Shown in pieces: positions 19,818 to 29,899 of a stretch of DNA of 64,000 bases. A program made the position numbers and the translations under genes. The notes under the pieces were generated by a model that saw only the letters and a program-made list of their open reading frames with translations, was not told the origin of the DNA and searched no databases. The stretch is from Euborellia annulipes. Its lineage: Eukaryota > Arthropoda > Insecta > Dermaptera > Anisolabididae. Each line of letters opens with the position of its first letter. The stretch's first letter is position 1. The stretch is from contig JAKCPI010014212.1 in assembly GCA_023213315.1 (NCBI GenBank), positions 248,001 to 312,000 on the forward strand, in the 5' to 3' direction.

Positions 19818-20662
19818 CTATACTTGCACAGGATTTTCGACAGCAAAGATTTCTTTATCTTCAAGGCGATAAGCCATTAATTTTCGGCCCCAAACACAGC
19901 CGCCATCAATATTCTGGATTTGCTCATTAATGCTTCTACCTTCTAGCGCAGCCCAATGACCAAAAATAATCTGATGAGTCTGAGCAGCTTTACTTGGAAA
20001 TTCGAACCAAGGTAAATAGCCTTCTGGCATTGGCGCATCCAGAGCATCTTTAAAACTGAACTCTAAAGCCCCTTCTGCGTTGGTTAAACGCATGCGGGTC
20101 AAATAATTGGTAATACAACGTAACCGCGCAGAACCAGTTAAGTTGTCTTCCCACAAATCTGGTTTTGAACCATACATTTCTGCTAAAAAAGCATCCAATA
20201 CAGTTAAATCTTCATTTGCGAGTACCGCTTCAACTTCTTTTGCCAAAGTAGCAGTTTTTTGTGCATCCCAAATGCAAGGTATGCCTGCATGAGTAAGAAT
20301 TGTGTGCTCGTTTGGGAAATAAACATAATGACTGCTTTCGCAACCAGTCAATTAACTCATCGCCATCAATTGCATCAATAACATCCTGCGTGTGATCTTT
20401 TTCTTTAATCTCTTTTAAACCACGCGCGCCAGCAATTAAAGTTAAATCATGATTTCCGAGTACAGTTGCAGCAGCTGCCACGATCAGCAAGTTTTTTAAC
20501 AAAACGTAAGGCACCCACTGAGTTTTCGCCACGAGCAACCAAATCACCCGCAAACCATAAAAAATCTTGGTCTGGATCAAAACGTATTTCTTTAAGTAAG
20601 GCTTTCAGAGCTTCAAAACACCCTTGTACATCGCCAATCACATAATTAAAACGTTTAGTCAT
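19818..20662 (-). pseudogene. apaH: ApaH, diadenosine tetraphosphatase, frameshifted
   Basis: Three overlapping frames together give about 281 residues, the normal ApaH length. ApaH splits Ap4A symmetrically into two ADP. Motifs: [10 protein letters not shown] at the start, [34 protein letters not shown] and IFGHWAALEGR. Frame breaks lie at the six-T run 20492-20497 (plus strand) and a three-T run 20336-20338; one base fewer at each restores the protein. The ATG at 20662 directly follows the ksgA stop, so it is the last gene of a pdxA-ksgA-apaH unit, as in enteric bacteria without apaG. Confidence 0.88.
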
Positions 20663-21474
20663 TTATCCCACCATTTGATCGGCTAAAGCAACAAATTGAG
20701 TCAGTGTTAAAGTTTCCGGACGAGCCATCGGATCAACGCCTGCTTTTTCAAAGCCATCTTCAGCGATCATACCTTTAAGGCTATTTCTTAGTGTTTTACG
20801 ACGTTGGGTAAATACATGACCAACCAAACGAGCTAAAGCTTTTTCATCTTTTGCAATAATTGGTTTTTGTTCATATGGAACAAGGCGGAAAACAGCACTC
20901 GTTACTTTAGGTGGCGGGTTAAATGCACCAGCAGGCACTTCAAATAAAAAGGTAGGTTGGCAGTAATACTGAATCATTACCGACAAGCGCCCATATTCTT
21001 TTGTGTTTGGTTCGGCAGTAATACGGTCAACCACCTCTTTTGGAGCATAAAGTGCATGTCTTTAACTTTACTGCCAAATTCCAAGAGATGAAAAAGTAAT
21101 GGAGTTGAAATGTTATAAGGTAAATTACCAACCACACGTAATGGTCGACCATCTTTTACCAGCTCGTTAAAATCATATTTTAATGCATCAGCTTCTATAA
21201 TCGTTAAACGTTCAGGATGTGGAACGCGTTCTGGTAAGCCTGCCGCTAAATCACGATCTAGCTCAACAACTGTTAATGCATCACACTCTCCAATTAAAGG
21301 AGAAGTTAAAGCAGCCAAACCAGGTCCAATTTCGACAATATTTTCACCTGCACGCGGATTCACCGAGCGCACGATTTTGGCAATGACTCGCTGATCATGT
21401 AAGAAGTTTTGACCAAAACGTTTACGAGCTTTATGCCCTTCATCTTTCGGGTTTAGGGCATTAATTTGATACAT
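20663..21474 (-). pseudogene. ksgA: KsgA/RsmA 16S rRNA dimethyladenosine transferase, frameshifted
   Basis: Methylates two adjacent adenosines near the 3' end of 16S rRNA using SAM. N-terminal motifs are [22 protein letters not shown] (SAM-binding) and NLPYNISTP (catalytic). The C-terminal part has GAFNPPPKVTSAVFRL and FTQRRKTLRNSL. A T run at 21038-21041 is one base short, splitting the gene into 165- and 123-residue frames; the joined length is about 270 residues, normal for the family. Such a break in ksgA is more likely sequencing error. Confidence 0.9.
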
Positions 21475-21497
21475 AGAACATTTCCAACATGAAAAAT

Positions 21498-22475
21498 TTA
21501 GCTCGCTGCCAAAGTTAAAGCTAAATCGACAGCGACATTTAAACTTGAGCTTTTTGCCAAACCGGTTCCGGCCAAAGACAATGCCGTGCCATGATCGACC
21601 GAAGTTCGGATGAATGGCAAACCCAATGTAATATTGATGGCCTCACCAAACCCTTGTGATTTTAACACAGGTAGACCTTGATCATGGTACATGGCAAGTA
21701 CAGCATCGGCATTTTTAAGATGCTCAGGGGTAAATAAGGTATCTGCAGGCAAGCTTAGACTCATTTTAATTCCTTGCGCCCGATAAGTTTCGAGCACCGG
21801 ATTAATGGTCTCAATCTCTTCACGACCCAAATAGCCATCTTCACCTGCATGAGGATTTAAGCCACACACTAATATACGCGGATCTGTAATTTTAAATTTA
21901 GTTTTTAAATCATGTATTAAAATATCAATGACCTGATGCAAACGCTCTTTAGTAATAGCATCAGCAACATCTCTTAAGGGCAAATGTGTAGTCGCTAAGG
22001 CAACACGCAAAGTTTTGGTTGCAAGCATCATGACGACGCGCTCTACACCTGCAAATTCTTGATAGTATTCAGTGTGTCCACTAAACAAAATACCTGCATC
22101 GTTAATGACCGACTTTTGCACAGGAGCAGTGGCGACCCCAACACTTTTACCAGACATCGCATAATCAGCTGAACGGCGTAATTGTTCTAATACATAAGCC
22201 GCATTAGCTGAGTTTAATTGCCCATCGACAACCGCCGTTTCTAAAGGTATATGCTCTATATAAAGTTCACCTAAAGACGATGATTCAGCTTGCCCTGTAT
22301 ATTCTAGAAATTGAATATCTATCCCGAGTTTCTGGGCACGTTGTTCTAATAAATTCCGGTCACCCAAAATAACAAGTGGGCGTTCATCAACTCGCTTAGC
22401 TAAGCTCAAGCAAATATCTGGACCAATACCAGCCGGCTCACCGGAAGTGACATATAAAGGATGACTCATATTCAA
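21498..22475 (-). CDS. pdxA: 4-hydroxythreonine-4-phosphate dehydrogenase PdxA
   Basis: 325 residues, complete. PdxA oxidises 4-phosphohydroxy-L-threonine in pyridoxal phosphate synthesis. Family signatures are [12 protein letters not shown] at the start, [27 protein letters not shown] (metal/substrate region), [12 protein letters not shown] and [13 protein letters not shown]. The start may be the ATG at 22475 or at 22469. It is 23 bases upstream of ksgA and heads the pdxA-ksgA-apaH unit. Confidence 0.93.
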   Translation of the reverse strand: MNMSHPLYVTSGEPAGIGPDICLSLAKRVDERPLVILGDRNLLEQRAQKLGIDIQFLEYTGQAESSSLGELYIEHIPLETAVVDGQLNSANAAYVLEQLRRSADYAMSGKSVGVATAPVQKSVINDAGILFSGHTEYYQEFAGVERVVMMLATKTLRVALATTHLPLRDVADAITKERLHQVIDILIHDLKTKFKITDPRILVCGLNPHAGEDGYLGREEIETINPVLETYRAQGIKMSLSLPADTLFTPEHLKNADAVLAMYHDQGLPVLKSQGFGEAINITLGLPFIRTSVDHGTALSLAGTGLAKSSSLNVAVDLALTLAAS

Positions 22476-22488
22476 CTCAATTTATATA

Positions 22489-22813
22489 TTATGGATTCAG
22501 ATGATTAAGACTAAATCTAGCCTCTAACCAACCAAAACAATGAGCAATTTCAGATACGATTATAGCTATCAAACTCAATAATCCCACGATCATTAACCAT
22601 TTGCCCAAAAGCCAATTGATTCGCACAAAATTTTCTTGCGCAATAAAGCAAAATCCTATTCCACCCAATAGATATAATATGTAAGGTAACGGCGTAGGCA
22701 TGCATATAAAGACTGATCAAAGCCACACCAACCAACCCACTAAAACCATAATAAAGACAAAATCCATTAAGAAGAATAAGATGCAAGCAAACTAATATTG
22801 CCATCCACCCCAT
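22489..22813 (-). pseudogene. Small uncharacterised membrane protein, frameshifted
   Basis: Two overlapping hydrophobic frames (22813-22550 and 22701-22489) join near 22690-22705 into one protein of about 108 residues with three or four membrane segments. The first frame begins MGWMAILVCLHLILLNGF and the second ends FGWLEARFSLNHLNP. Joining them needs one base removed. I recognise no family. It lies 13 bases upstream of pdxA on the same strand. A seven-C run is present at about 22850 upstream. Confidence 0.5.
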
Positions 22814-22968
22814 AAAAAATTGTATGATTTTTGGACACGTCCCCCCCTTTATTCAGGTCAGTATCAACATAGCACATCAAAAAATGTAGTTTTTCATTTT
22901 AAATTAAATCCCTCGAATTAAAAATATAAACCACTTATTGATCAAGGAAACTTTACATCAAATTATTC

Positions 22969-22997
22969 TTGTGATTTTAGGTAATCTCGTTTAGAAT
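22969..22997 (+). promoter_or_regulatory. Promoter of rplM-rpsI
   Basis: -35 TTGTGA (22969-22974), 17-base spacer, -10 TAGAAT (22992-22997), followed by a GC-rich start region. It lies about 60 bases before rplM. Confidence 0.6.
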
Positions 22998-23010
22998 TCG
23001 CGCTCCTTTT

Positions 23011-23036
23011 GTTTGGACAGATTCCATAGTCCAAAC
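23011..23036 (+). promoter_or_regulatory. Hairpin in the rplM leader
   Basis: GTTTGGAC and GTCCAAAC form a perfect eight-pair stem with a ten-base loop inside the short untranslated leader of rplM. L13 is known to control its own operon in E. coli, so this stem is a candidate binding site; that link is inference. Confidence 0.5.
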
Positions 23037-23059
23037 CAACTATAATAGGTAGTGGTTTA

Positions 23060-23488
23060 ATGAAAACTCTCAGCGCTAAGCCAGCTGAAGTTCAACATGA
23101 CTGGTATGTTGTTGATGCTTCTGGCAAAACTTTAGGTCGCCTTGCGACTGAAATCGCTCGTCGTTTACGCGGTAAGCACAAGACTTCTTATACTCCTCAC
23201 GTTGACACTGGCGATTACATCGTTGTGATTAATGCTGAACAAGTTCAAGTGACTGGTAAAAAAGCGCTTGATAAGAAATATTATCGCCATACTGGTTTCC
23301 CTGGTGGTATCCGTGAGACTAACTTCGAGAAGTTAGTTGCTCACAAGCCTGAAGCTGTTCTTGAAAAAGCAGTTAAAGGCATGTTACCAAAAGGTCCTCT
23401 TGGTTATGCAATGATCAAAAAAATGAAAGTGTACGCTGGTACTGAGCATCCGCATGCTGCTCAACAGCCACAAGTTTTGGACATCTAA
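23060..23488 (+). CDS. rplM: 50S ribosomal protein L13
   Basis: 142 residues, complete. Family signatures: [39 protein letters not shown], and [18 protein letters not shown]. First gene of the rplM-rpsI operon; 12 bases separate it from rpsI. Confidence 0.97.
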   Translation: MKTLSAKPAEVQHDWYVVDASGKTLGRLATEIARRLRGKHKTSYTPHVDTGDYIVVINAEQVQVTGKKALDKKYYRHTGFPGGIRETNFEKLVAHKPEAVLEKAVKGMLPKGPLGYAMIKKMKVYAGTEHPHAAQQPQVLDI

Positions 23489-23500
23489 GGGATACAGCAC

Positions 23501-23887
23501 ATGGCTACTAATTATGGTACAGGTCGCCGTAAGACCGCAACTGCACGTGTTTTCTTGTCAGCTGGTACAGGCAAACTCGTTATTAACAACCGTACTTTAG
23601 AGCAATATTTCGGTCGTGAAACTGCTCGTATGGTTGTTCGTCAACCTTTAGAACTTTTAGAAGTTACTGAAAAGTTTGACCTTTACATCACTGTTAAAGG
23701 TGGTGGTATTGGTGGTCAAGCTGGCGCGATCCGTCACGGTATTACTCGTGCACTTATCGCTGCTGACGAAACTTTAAAACCTGTTCTTCGTCAAGCTGGT
23801 TTCGTTACTCGTGATGCTCGTGAAGTTGAACGTAAGAAACTTGGTTTACGTAAAGCTCGTAAGCGTCCTCAATTCTCTAAACGTTAA
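23501..23887 (+). CDS. rpsI: 30S ribosomal protein S9
   Basis: 128 residues with the S9 core [32 protein letters not shown] and the basic C-terminal tail ending RKRPQFSKR, which reaches the P site in the ribosome. Complete and followed by a terminator. Confidence 0.97.
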   Translation: MATNYGTGRRKTATARVFLSAGTGKLVINNRTLEQYFGRETARMVVRQPLELLEVTEKFDLYITVKGGGIGGQAGAIRHGITRALIAADETLKPVLRQAGFVTRDAREVERKKLGLRKARKRPQFSKR

Positions 23888-23906
23888 TTCGTTTACCGAG
23901 TTGGAC

Positions 23907-23938
23907 AAAAAGCCTTGGATTTTCCCAAGGCTTTTTTA
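23907..23938 (+). terminator. Terminator of the rplM-rpsI operon
   Basis: AAAAGCCTTGG pairs with CCAAGGCTTTT, followed by a T run. Confidence 0.9.
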
Positions 23939-24061
23939 TTATGAAAATAGAACAATAAAATGCAAACTTATAAATATAAACAAAGTATCTCTTTAGAACC
24001 GTGATTTCCTACAGCATTTTTAGTATCCTAATCGATTCACTCAACCACGTCGTCTTGTGAT

Positions 24062-24716
24062 ATGTCGGTCGAAAATACCTCTATTCAGGGGATTACCCTT
24101 TACAGTCATGCTGATGATTTCCGTTCTCATTGGATTCGTTTTTTATTAGCAGAAAAGCAAATCAAATATCAATTGATCGTAACTGACCATGAAGACGAAG
24201 ATTTAGCGAGCTTAAATCCTTATAACCAATTGCCTATGTTGGTCGAGCAAAATCTTAAATTATTTTCAGCGCCAATTATTGCTGAATATTTAGATGACCG
24301 TTATCGACAAGGAAAGCTTTACGCAGATGCTCCAATGTTACGTGCAGAGCAACGTCAATATATATGGAGACTCGAAAACGACTGGTTTAAGCTAGCAGAT
24401 CACATGTTAAAACATGAAGATTCTTTAAATATCGAACAAAAGCAAAAAGCTCAAAAAGAATTACGTGAAACATTAATTTCACTTACTCCTTTATTTCAGC
24501 ATTTTCCTTATTTTATGTCTGAAAATTTTACAATCTTAGATTGTATGCTTGCCCCCTATTTTCGTCAGGCTTAATAGCATGGGAATCGAGTTGCCAAAAC
24601 AGCAATGCCGACCTATTCTTTTGTATTGTAAACGTATCTTTGAACGACCTTCTTTTGCTAAATCAATGACGCCCCAAGAGAAAAACCGTTACAATGAACA
24701 ATTAAATATGGAATAG
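24062..24716 (+). pseudogene. sspA: Stringent starvation protein A (SspA), frameshifted
   Basis: A glutathione-S-transferase-fold protein that binds RNA polymerase and alters transcription under stress. The first 170 codons read through LYSHADDFRSHWIRFLLAEK, NPYNQLPMLVE and IIAEYLDDRYR. The frame stops after a five-C run at 24552-24556; with one C fewer it continues to a stop at 24714-24716 for about 218 residues. The continuation includes ELPKQQCRPILLYCKRIFER. It sits in the expected place between rpsI and sspB. Confidence 0.88.
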
Positions 24717-24722
24717 TATGAT

Positions 24723-25157
24723 ATGTCTGAGCAAACTATTGATTTAACCCCTACACGTCCTTATCTTGCTCGTGCAATCTATGAATGGATTTGTGATAAC
24801 CAGCTTACTCCATATCTATTAGTTGATGCGACACAGCCACATACCGATGTGCCACAGCAATTTGTTAAAGATGGACAAATTGTTTTAAATATAGTGCCTC
24901 ATGCGGTTCATCAACTCCTTATTACAAATGAAGCTGTTACTTTTTCTGCCCGTTTTGGAGGCGCGTCTAAAAATATCTATGTCCCTATTCAAGCTGTTTT
25001 AGGTATTTATGCGCGTGAAAATGGACAAGGTTTGTTCTTTGATCCTGAAGAATATGCCAATGTAGCACCTGTAGAAAATACAGTAGAGTCAGAAGTAGAA
25101 GAAACAACTGAATCAACATCGACCAAGAAAAAACCATCACTAAGAATTTTAGATTAA
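24723..25157 (+). CDS. sspB: ClpXP specificity-enhancing factor SspB
   Basis: 144 residues. SspB tethers ssrA-tagged proteins to ClpXP. The folded domain (PTRPYLARAIYEWICDN, then VNIV-like INIVPHAVHQLLI and SARFGG) is followed by an acidic, flexible linker and a short hydrophobic C-terminal end KKKPSLRILD, matching the ClpX-binding tail of SspB. Directly follows sspA. Confidence 0.93.
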   Translation: MSEQTIDLTPTRPYLARAIYEWICDNQLTPYLLVDATQPHTDVPQQFVKDGQIVLNIVPHAVHQLLITNEAVTFSARFGGASKNIYVPIQAVLGIYARENGQGLFFDPEEYANVAPVENTVESEVEETTESTSTKKKPSLRILD

Positions 25158-25174
25158 ATTTAGAGGAAGAAAGC

Positions 25175-25834
25175 ATGGCATTTGATTTAGTCCAATACTT
25201 TGCTGAGCAGATAAAAATTCAAAAGCCTCAGCTTTTAAATCAATATCCAGTTAATGAAAAAAATAAGCTGATTGATGAAGTGAATATTCTTACGCTTGGA
25301 AAACTGATTAGTTTATGGCGTCAGAACGATAATAAAATTTACCATGAAATTAAAGCGGCAGATCCACTTTATATTCAGGAAGTTGCTCGCCATTTAACTA
25401 CTTCTAAGCATAATCAATCAGCTTTAAAAAATGCAGAACTAGAACAGAGTATTTCTGAAATTTTAACCTTGCAGTTAGCAGAACTTAACCAGCTCGATGA
25501 AACAGGTGGTTTTGGGCATAATGGCTTAAAAGAATTAATTTTAGGTCAAGTAGAACATTTATCAGGTCAGGCAGAAGATTGGGTTTGGTCAACAAACCAT
25601 CTAACAGAATTGCTTGGTTCTAAACCTGTGGAACAAGAAGAGCTATCATTGGATACAACAATGAAGGAGTTCAACCAAATGGTTCACCAAGCCCAACCTC
25701 ATCATGATGACTTGCATATTGAAGAACAAGCTGCTGAGATTTCTGTACCGACATGGTCAAAGATTATTGCCCCTGTGGTTGCTTTAGCAATTTTGGGCTA
25801 TTTGTACTGTGCATATACACAATTCATTGCTTAA
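25175..25834 (+). CDS. Uncharacterised tail-anchored protein
   Basis: 219 residues starting 17 bases after sspB with a good ribosome binding site (AGAGGAAG). The first 190 residues are soluble and mostly helical, with a Gln/Glu-rich part; a single membrane segment (KIIAPVVALAILGYLYCAY) closes the protein, leaving only a few residues outside. This gives a tail-anchored topology with the bulk in the cytoplasm. I do not recognise the family. Cotranscription with sspAB is likely, as no terminator separates them. Confidence 0.75.
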   Translation: MAFDLVQYFAEQIKIQKPQLLNQYPVNEKNKLIDEVNILTLGKLISLWRQNDNKIYHEIKAADPLYIQEVARHLTTSKHNQSALKNAELEQSISEILTLQLAELNQLDETGGFGHNGLKELILGQVEHLSGQAEDWVWSTNHLTELLGSKPVEQEELSLDTTMKEFNQMVHQAQPHHDDLHIEEQAAEISVPTWSKIIAPVVALAILGYLYCAYTQFIA

Positions 25835-25856
25835 AAATTTGCTTATGCAATCAACT

Positions 25857-25886
25857 AAAAGCCACCCATAACAGGTGGCTTTTTTA
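25857..25886. terminator. Terminator between sspB-region genes and atuF
   Basis: AAAGCCACC pairs with GGTGGCTTT, with A and T runs either side, between convergent genes. Confidence 0.85.
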
Positions 25887-27832
25887 TTAGACCAGAATAC
25901 TAAATAACATTTGCCGTTTTTTAACTTGTTGCCCTTGTTTTCCTAAAATATCTTCGACTACCCCGTCTACATCAGATCTAATCTGTTGCTGGATTTTCAT
26001 AGCTTCAAGCACCAATAAGGTTTGCCCTTTCACGACCGAATCGCCTTTATTGACTAAGATATTGACCACAGCACCATCCATTGGTGCACGAATTTTACCA
26101 TCACCAACCACATCAGCCGTTTCTGGAGCAGCATAAGTCACATTGCGAATCGTAATATTGCCATTGTCTCGATCTAAATAAAGCTGATCGCCATCTAATA
26201 CATATTGAACACGGCGACGTACACCCTCAACTACATAAATCATTTGCTCAGCTGTTTTTTCAATAACTTCAATACAAATGGTTTGGTCACAGAAGCTGCA
26301 CAGTAATCTGCGTTATTCTCAGATGATAGCTGCAATTGGATTTGCTGATCGTCATATTTTAGTTTTAGAGGTAATGGGACACCGAGCCCAGTTTGCCATG
26401 CCGCAGTCCCTTTACTTTGGCTAAATAATGCTGCGGCAATAGCCAAGATTTCTAAAGATAAAACCTGATGAATGTAAGCTGCTGTCATCTTGAAAATGCT
26501 GTTGAATAAATGCCGTATTGGTATCTCCAGCAACAACAACTGGATGACGTAGTAAATTAACCAAGAACTGTTTATTGCTGTTTACACCAAGCAAAACACA
26601 ATCATCTACAGCACGAGCAAGTAAACGAATAGCATCTTCACGGGTTTTACCGTATGCAATCACTTTTGCCACCATCGGGTCATAGAAAGGGCTAACTTCA
26701 TCTGTTGCCAACATGCCATGGTCAATTCGTACATTTGGCAAAATTCGTAGGCTTCCAACGTAGAACTTGACCAGTTTGTGGCAAGAAATTTTGACGTGGA
26801 TCTTCGGCATACAAACGGACTTCAATTGCATGTCCATTTAAAGTCAACTCATGTTGTTGCAATGGCAACTGCTCACCATTGGCGACACGCAATTGCCATT
26901 CAACCAAATCTAATCCTGTAATAAGTTCAGTAACCGGATGCTCAACCTGCAAGCGTGTATTCATTTCTAGAAAATAGAATTCACCCGATGCATCAAGCAA
27001 AAACTCAACAGTTCCCGCGCCTACGTAAGCACATGCTTTGGCAGCCGCCACAGCAGCTTCGCCCATTTGCTGACGTAGTTCAGGTAGTCATGACCGGACA
27101 GGGTGCTTCTTCTACAACCTTTTGGTGACGGCGTTGAATCGAACAATCACGCTCGAACAAATACACATAATTGCCATGCGTATCGCCAAAAACCTGAATT
27201 TCAACGTGGCGCGGCGCAATCACTGCTTTTTCTAAAATAAGCTCACCTGAACCAAATGCATTTTCAGCTTCTGAACGTGCAGTTTGTAAAGCCTCTACAA
27301 GCTCGGAAGACTGCTGTACCAAACGCATACCACGGCCACCACCACCAGCAGAAGCTTTCACCATAATTGGAAAACCAATCTGCTCTGCTTGTGTGGCCAA
27401 ATATTCAAGGTCTTGACGATCTCCCTCGTAGCCTGGCACACAAGGTACACCCGCTTCAATCATAGCAATTTTTGAAAGTCGCTTACTTCCCATCAACTCA
27501 ATTGCAGAAGCTGTCGGACCGATAAAAGTAATCTGGTTATCGATACAGGCTTGGGCAAAATCGGTATTTTCTGACAAAAAGCCATAACCTGGGTGCACAG
27601 CATCAGCACCTGTTTTTTTGCAGGCTTCTATAATTTTGGTAATTGAAAGATAAGATTCAGATACTTTAGAAGCTCCAATGTAAACGGCTTCATCAGCCTC
27701 TTGCACATGGCGAGCATTACGGTCTGCATCGGAATAGACCGCTACAGTTTGATAGCCCATTGCCTTGGCAGTTTGCATGACTCGAACTGCTATTTCACCA
27801 CGATTAGCAACCAGCACTTTTGAAAATTTCAT
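25887..27832 (-). pseudogene. atuF: AtuF-like geranyl-CoA carboxylase biotin-carrying subunit, frameshifted
   Basis: Combines biotin carboxylase ([54 protein letters not shown]) with a C-terminal biotinyl domain carrying the biotin-attachment motif LEAMKIQQQI. Total about 648 residues. With AtuC it would carboxylate geranyl-CoA; by sequence alone methylcrotonyl-CoA carboxylase is close, and the neighbours decide for atu. Four frame breaks are present (near 27085, 26750, 26475 and 26240). Removing or adding single bases restores the family pattern. The start (ATG at 27832, after AAGGA) overlaps the end of atuE by 29 bases. Confidence 0.85.
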
Positions 27833-28688
27833 TGTTTTTATCCTTATCTTTTATTGACTCATCGGCCCAATTTGGCAACCGTTTTTGGATAAAAGCCATT
27901 GTTCCCTCTTGCCCTTCAGCACCACCAACCGCTTGAGCAAACTGCTGTGCTGCGTCATCAAGCAAATGATTCAATGGTTCATTGAGTGTTCGATGTAATA
28001 GTGCTTTGGTCATACGTGAAGCTTGTGGTGCAGCGCGTTTAATTTGCTGAATAGTTTCTTGTAATTCTTGCTCTAGTTCTAATTCATTATGAGCAATCTG
28101 ATGGACTACTCCGACACTGAGCGCCGTATGTCCTTCAAAACGCATACCCAACAGAGCAAGTCGTCTAGCCTGAGTTAGACCAATACGCTTCACGACAAAA
28201 GGGGCAATCTGCGCAGGAATTATTCCTAGCCCAGTTTCAGGTAATCCAAACTGTGCATTGTCACGGCTAATCGCAACATCGGAAACACATACCAGACCAA
28301 AACCACCACCCAACACCGCACCTTCTAAAATCACCACAACCGTTTGTGGTGCAGCATCGATCTGTTCAAGCATTGCACCAAAACGGCGGTTAAAATCAGC
28401 ATAAGGCTGTAGGCTGCCAACATTGCTCGCTTCAACTCTCAAAGCTGCCATGTCTTTAATGTCACCACCTGCGCAGAAAGTTCCGCCTTCACCACGGATG
28501 ATGACCGCACGAATCGAAAGATCATCTTGAATAGCAGTAAAGACCTGTTGAATAGCATTAACCATATTCAAATTCATGGCATTACGGCTCTCTGGTCGAT
28601 TTAACCAGAGGTATAAAATACTACCGTCCTGTTCTAACTGAATGCTGTCATCAATAGCTAAAGTTTGTAGTGAAACCGAAAGTGTCAT
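27804..28688 (-). CDS. atuE: AtuE-like enoyl-CoA hydratase
   Basis: 294 residues of the crotonase superfamily: SRNAMNLNMVNAIQ, then the oxyanion-hole motifs RGEGGTFCAGGDIKDM and GAVLGGGFGLV, and the GLPETGLGIIP region. In the atu pathway AtuE hydrates isohexenylglutaconyl-CoA, the product of geranyl-CoA carboxylase. Good ribosome binding site (AAGGAGT). It lies between atuD and atuF in the same order as in Pseudomonas atu clusters. Confidence 0.82.
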   Translation of the reverse strand: MTLSVSLQTLAIDDSIQLEQDGSILYLWLNRPESRNAMNLNMVNAIQQVFTAIQDDLSIRAVIIRGEGGTFCAGGDIKDMAALRVEASNVGSLQPYADFNRRFGAMLEQIDAAPQTVVVILEGAVLGGGFGLVCVSDVAISRDNAQFGLPETGLGIIPAQIAPFVVKRIGLTQARRLALLGMRFEGHTALSVGVVHQIAHNELELEQELQETIQQIKRAAPQASRMTKALLHRTLNEPLNHLLDDAAQQFAQAVGGAEGQEGTMAFIQKRLPNWADESIKDKDKNNEIFKSAGC

Positions 28689-28711
28689 TGCCTACTCCTT
28701 ATTTTTGTTTT

Positions 28712-29857
28712 TTAGGCAAGAATGTCCATGAGCTTACAAATAATCCCCAACATAATCTCATCGGCTCCACCACCAATAGAACCTAAGCGACCATCTCGGT
28801 ATAGCTGCGATGCTGGGTTATCCCACATAAAGCCATTGCCGCCCCAATATTGCAGACAGCTATCTGCTACTTCACGGGTTAAACGTCCTGATTTTAGTTT
28901 TGCCATTGAAGCTAGCATCGTGACATCTTCACCAGCAATGTGTTTCTCACATGCTTGGTAGGTTAATGCTTTTAGGGCTTCCACTTCAGTCATGAGTTCA
29001 GCAAATCGGAAATGGATATATTGATTATTGATGAGTGGCTGACCGAAAGTAGTACGATCTTTAGTATAGGCAATGGTCTTTTGAATTAACGTTTCCAACC
29101 CTCCAATGGAGTTGGCACATGCCCATAAACGCTCTTCTTGAAATTGCATCATTTGCATCATAAAGCCCATGCCTTCGACACCGACTAAATTACGCTGCGG
29201 TACACGCACGTTATCTAAATAGACTTCTGCTGTGGTGGTTGAACGCATTCCTAATTTATTGAGCGGTTCTGAAAAACTAATGCCTTTAGTTTTTGCCGGC
29301 ACAATAATCATCGATTTATTAACGTGTGGTTTATCGTCAGAAGTATTTGCTAACAAACAGAAGAAGTCGGCTTGCAATGAGTTAGTAATCCACATTTTGC
29401 TGCCGTTAATTACATAATCATCGCCATCTTTTTTGGCTGTAGTTTTAATGGCTGCCACATCAGAACCTGCATGAACTTCGGACACTGCAATGGATGCCAC
29501 GTATTCTCCAGCAATCGCTGGTGTTAAAAACTCATCACGTAATTCTTTATGGCCAAAACGTGCCAAAGCTGGTGTTGCCATATCGGTTTGTACACCAATG
29601 GCTAAAGGCACTCCACCACACGTCGCACGTCCAATTTCTTCAGCAACCACAAGGTTATAAGAATAATCTAAAGCTAAACCACCATTTTCTTCAGGCTTAC
29701 AAATTCCTAATAAGCCAAGGTCACCCATCTTTTTAAATACATCATGAATCGGGAAACGGCCCGCCTCTTCCCATTCCGGAATATTCGGATTCAGCTCATT
29801 TTCAACAAATTGACGAGCTGTACGGCGTAATGCTTCATGTTCGGCAGTAAATTTCAT
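28712..29857 (-). CDS. atuD: AtuD-like acyl-CoA dehydrogenase
   Basis: A 381-residue FAD enzyme with the acyl-CoA dehydrogenase signatures VSEVHAGSDVAAIKTTA and KLGMRSTTTAEVYLDNVRVP, and the C-terminal YRDGRLGSIGGGADEIMLGI. By position it would be the citronellyl-CoA dehydrogenase step, producing geranyl-CoA. A ribosome binding site (AGGAAG) precedes the ATG. Complete. Substrate assignment is by context. Confidence 0.82.
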   Translation of the reverse strand: MKFTAEHEALRRTARQFVENELNPNIPEWEEAGRFPIHDVFKKMGDLGLLGICKPEENGGLALDYSYNLVVAEEIGRATCGGVPLAIGVQTDMATPALARFGHKELRDEFLTPAIAGEYVASIAVSEVHAGSDVAAIKTTAKKDGDDYVINGSKMWITNSLQADFFCLLANTSDDKPHVNKSMIIVPAKTKGISFSEPLNKLGMRSTTTAEVYLDNVRVPQRNLVGVEGMGFMMQMMQFQEERLWACANSIGGLETLIQKTIAYTKDRTTFGQPLINNQYIHFRFAELMTEVEALKALTYQACEKHIAGEDVTMLASMAKLKSGRLTREVADSCLQYWGGNGFMWDNPASQLYRDGRLGSIGGGADEIMLGIICKLMDILA

Positions 29858-29899
29858 TACATTCTTCCTGATAATTTTTTTAATTGCGGTAAAAGTTGT

